Under the pieces are notes generated by a model. That model worked only from the letters and a program-made list of their open reading frames with translations. It was not told the DNA's origin and searched no databases. From Fasciola hepatica (taxonomy: Eukaryota > Platyhelminthes > Trematoda > Plagiorchiida > Fasciolidae), in the NCBI GenBank assembly GCA_948099385.1, contig CANUEZ040000182.1, positions 20,771,501 to 20,835,500 on the forward strand: 64,000 bases of DNA, given 5' to 3'. Shown in pieces: positions 62,147-64,000 of this stretch (position 1 is the stretch's first letter; each line of letters opens with the position of its first letter). Both the position numbers and the translations under genes were made by a program.

Positions 62147-64000
62147 CTCTACTGCCTCTGCGTCACAAGCCACTAGGTACACCCCGCGAACTAAGGCCAT
62201 TGCCTTCACTGATCCATAGCGAACCTTCCTCCTGCCATCATAAGATAACCCTATTGCCCACCTACGTTCATCTCTTATCCATCATATTCACTATTTTTCT
62301 CCTCAGTATCCGTTGATTCTCAGCTGGGGCACACCAAGACTGCGCTTCTCTATCCCTTTTCCCTTTCTAGTGATCCTCCGTGACGGCCAACCACTTCGGG
62401 CACTGTACTTACCATCTCCCTGGCAGGTGCACCTGGATATTATTGCTACACGGTCGTCTACCACTCGCTGTTTCCGTTGGCTCTCCTGTCCATGGTCTCA
62501 CGTCTTGGTCAATCGTTCCTGGTTCACGCACCCCCATCGCGGCCGCTTTGTCCCCTGTACAATTATCCATGAACGCTCGTGCCACTCCCAACAGTGCGGG
62601 GCGCGGTCAGATCCACCGCTATGGCCGGCGCACATCGGGCGTGCAGGCCGTCTGCAACGATGTGCGAGTGCAGCTAGACTGGTGGATCACACCTCCTGCG
62701 TTCACTTCACGAAGTGTTTTTCAGGTCGGGTGCCCAGCGCACGGCCAGTCCCACCCACTAGCACCGGTTGCGGATGGCACGCTTTATCTTTTCTTGGACT
62801 ACCGAATCCAATGCTGTCGGTTGAAAATTGCATGCTCCTCATCCTTTTTCCGCCACAGCTTGCTCACCTATAGCTCTTATCATGTTTCCACTTCCCATTT
62901 TTGTCGCCCTACCACGGTATGCACACCTTTCCGTTTTGTCCTTCCTCCTATCGCCTCTCTCTACATCAACTTTCACTGCATTGAGTCACTATCGTCCTAA
63001 TCACCCTTCTCTGTCGGCGCTCACCAATGACTCTTTTCCCACCTGCCGTCATCGCTGGCTTCTATCATCTATGCGCTTGATGTTAGCCTCTGCTCAGAAC
63101 GCCCATTGATAGCTTCTTTAAACCTGCCGTTCTGTTAAGTCCCTCCTCATGCCCAATGCCATGATGCACCAATCGCACCCGCACTCATGACCAATCCGCA
63201 TATTAGAACTTGCCGCTCCAAACTTCGCATCTTTTACAGTCGTATTTATTATCTAATCACCACCACTATATCTTCATCACTTGGCTCCGCGATTCCTCTG
63301 TGGTTCTTTCCAGTGTCCTGATTAGTATCCACCAGTTCAATTGTCTGCCGGCACACAGCTCTCCAGCTCCATTGCCCCAACTCCGTTGCGCATTCATTTT
63401 TTGTGGCCTTTTTGTTCTATTACTGGTTCACTTATCTCGGGGCTTCGCGCTTCCTTGTCCGCCTCCTTTGTGTTTCATCTGCAGTAAAATGATCTGATTG
63501 GTGATTTCTTACCTGTGTCTCCTCGGTCATTGCTTTCATCCCTTGATCCGTTTATTGCTCGCTACAGGCATTTTTCTGTACCTTCCAGTGTGGTCCGCTT
63601 TTTCCGTGTTCCACCACTGTAATGACAACGTTACGTCACGGTGTTGTTTTACGGTTCCAAATCGTTTGACCTGTCACCACCCGACTCCTCTGGTCCGTCA
63701 CTACATCTCGCACCTGCATTGATCAAATAATTAGACCCATTCTTACCTGTTTTCCTTGATCCTGTCTTTCATCTTCACTCTTCCATGAACTGCTCCTCAC
63801 AGTCTTCATCACTTCTGTTCTTCCGCGTTCTATTTTTCTCTCCGTTGGGCTGCCATGTGCACTTGTCATGAAGTTAATCCACCACGATATTCCAAAGTTA
63901 ATTCTACAACCAACTGATCTAACATTACCTACTCCTCCTAATGACTGATAATCTCTTTCTAGGACCCCATTGTTATTGCTCCTGCTTCTCTTATACCTAT
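62147..64000 (+). other. Pyrimidine-rich sequence downstream of LINE-D
   Basis: This is C/T-rich on the plus strand like LINE-D itself, except for a more balanced part near 62560-62780. Long open frames (for example 62313-63000) have no domain I recognise and look like by-products of the base skew. It may be a long 3' UTR of LINE-D or another element inside BEL-A. No tail, and no return to BEL-A sequence, is seen before the window ends. Confidence 0.35.

Noticed and set aside
62313..63000. Overlapping ORFs of 186 and 206 codons downstream of LINE-D
   Set aside because: They overlap in two frames, lack recognisable domains, and are favoured by the base skew that removes stop codons.
27..64000. 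CRISPR arrays, bacterial operons or phage modules
   Set aside because: No regularly spaced repeats or prokaryotic gene arrangement exist; the window is eukaryotic with introns and retroelements.

Overview
This is nuclear DNA of an animal with long introns and a very high retrotransposon load. The mix of RTE-like and CR1-like LINEs, BEL/Pao LTR elements, a degraded Gypsy element and a tRNA-derived SINE fits a parasitic flatworm (tapeworm or fluke). That assignment is an inference from element types; no species-diagnostic gene was recognised. There is no bacterial gene, rRNA gene or CRISPR array.

Two host genes can be supported. The best is a multi-exon gene on the minus strand, 31496 to 18964, encoding the nucleolar GTPase NOG1 (GTPBP4), needed for 60S ribosome assembly. 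Eleven coding exons can be placed; only the short first coding exon is missing. One intron uses a GC-AG boundary, and that junction builds the G4 motif NKxD. On the plus strand, two exons (10262-10669 and 17802-18142) join in phase to give the C-terminal part of a WD40-repeat-like protein that I cannot name. The two genes are convergent, with about 0.8 kb between their stop codons.

Layout. 1-7.1 kb: a decayed Gypsy element (LTR-like repeats at 1228-1421 and 6930-7125, gag/protease and integrase remnants) containing an RTE-like LINE and a SINE. 7.3-9.9 kb: a second LINE type (LINE-B). 10.2-18.1 kb: WD-gene exons, with a broken RTE-A copy in the intron that carries opposite-strand LINE pieces. 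18.9-31.5 kb: NOG1, whose introns hold a SINE, LINE-B-tailed short repeats, an AT microsatellite and a plus-strand RTE-A copy. 31.6-36.8 kb: an almost complete CR1-like LINE whose ORF1 has a PHD finger and is split by a solo BEL LTR. 36.8-39.3 kb: pieces of other CR1-like LINEs. 39.4-46.1 kb: BEL-C, complete with two LTRs but with a broken coding region. 46.4-48.2 kb: a CR1 fragment holding a second solo LTR. 50.0-64 kb: a nest, BEL-B containing BEL-A containing the plus-strand LINE-D; the left parts of BEL-A and BEL-B are in the window and the right parts lie beyond it.

The window therefore records layered retrotransposition around two host genes. I found no cooperating gene system outside the transposons.
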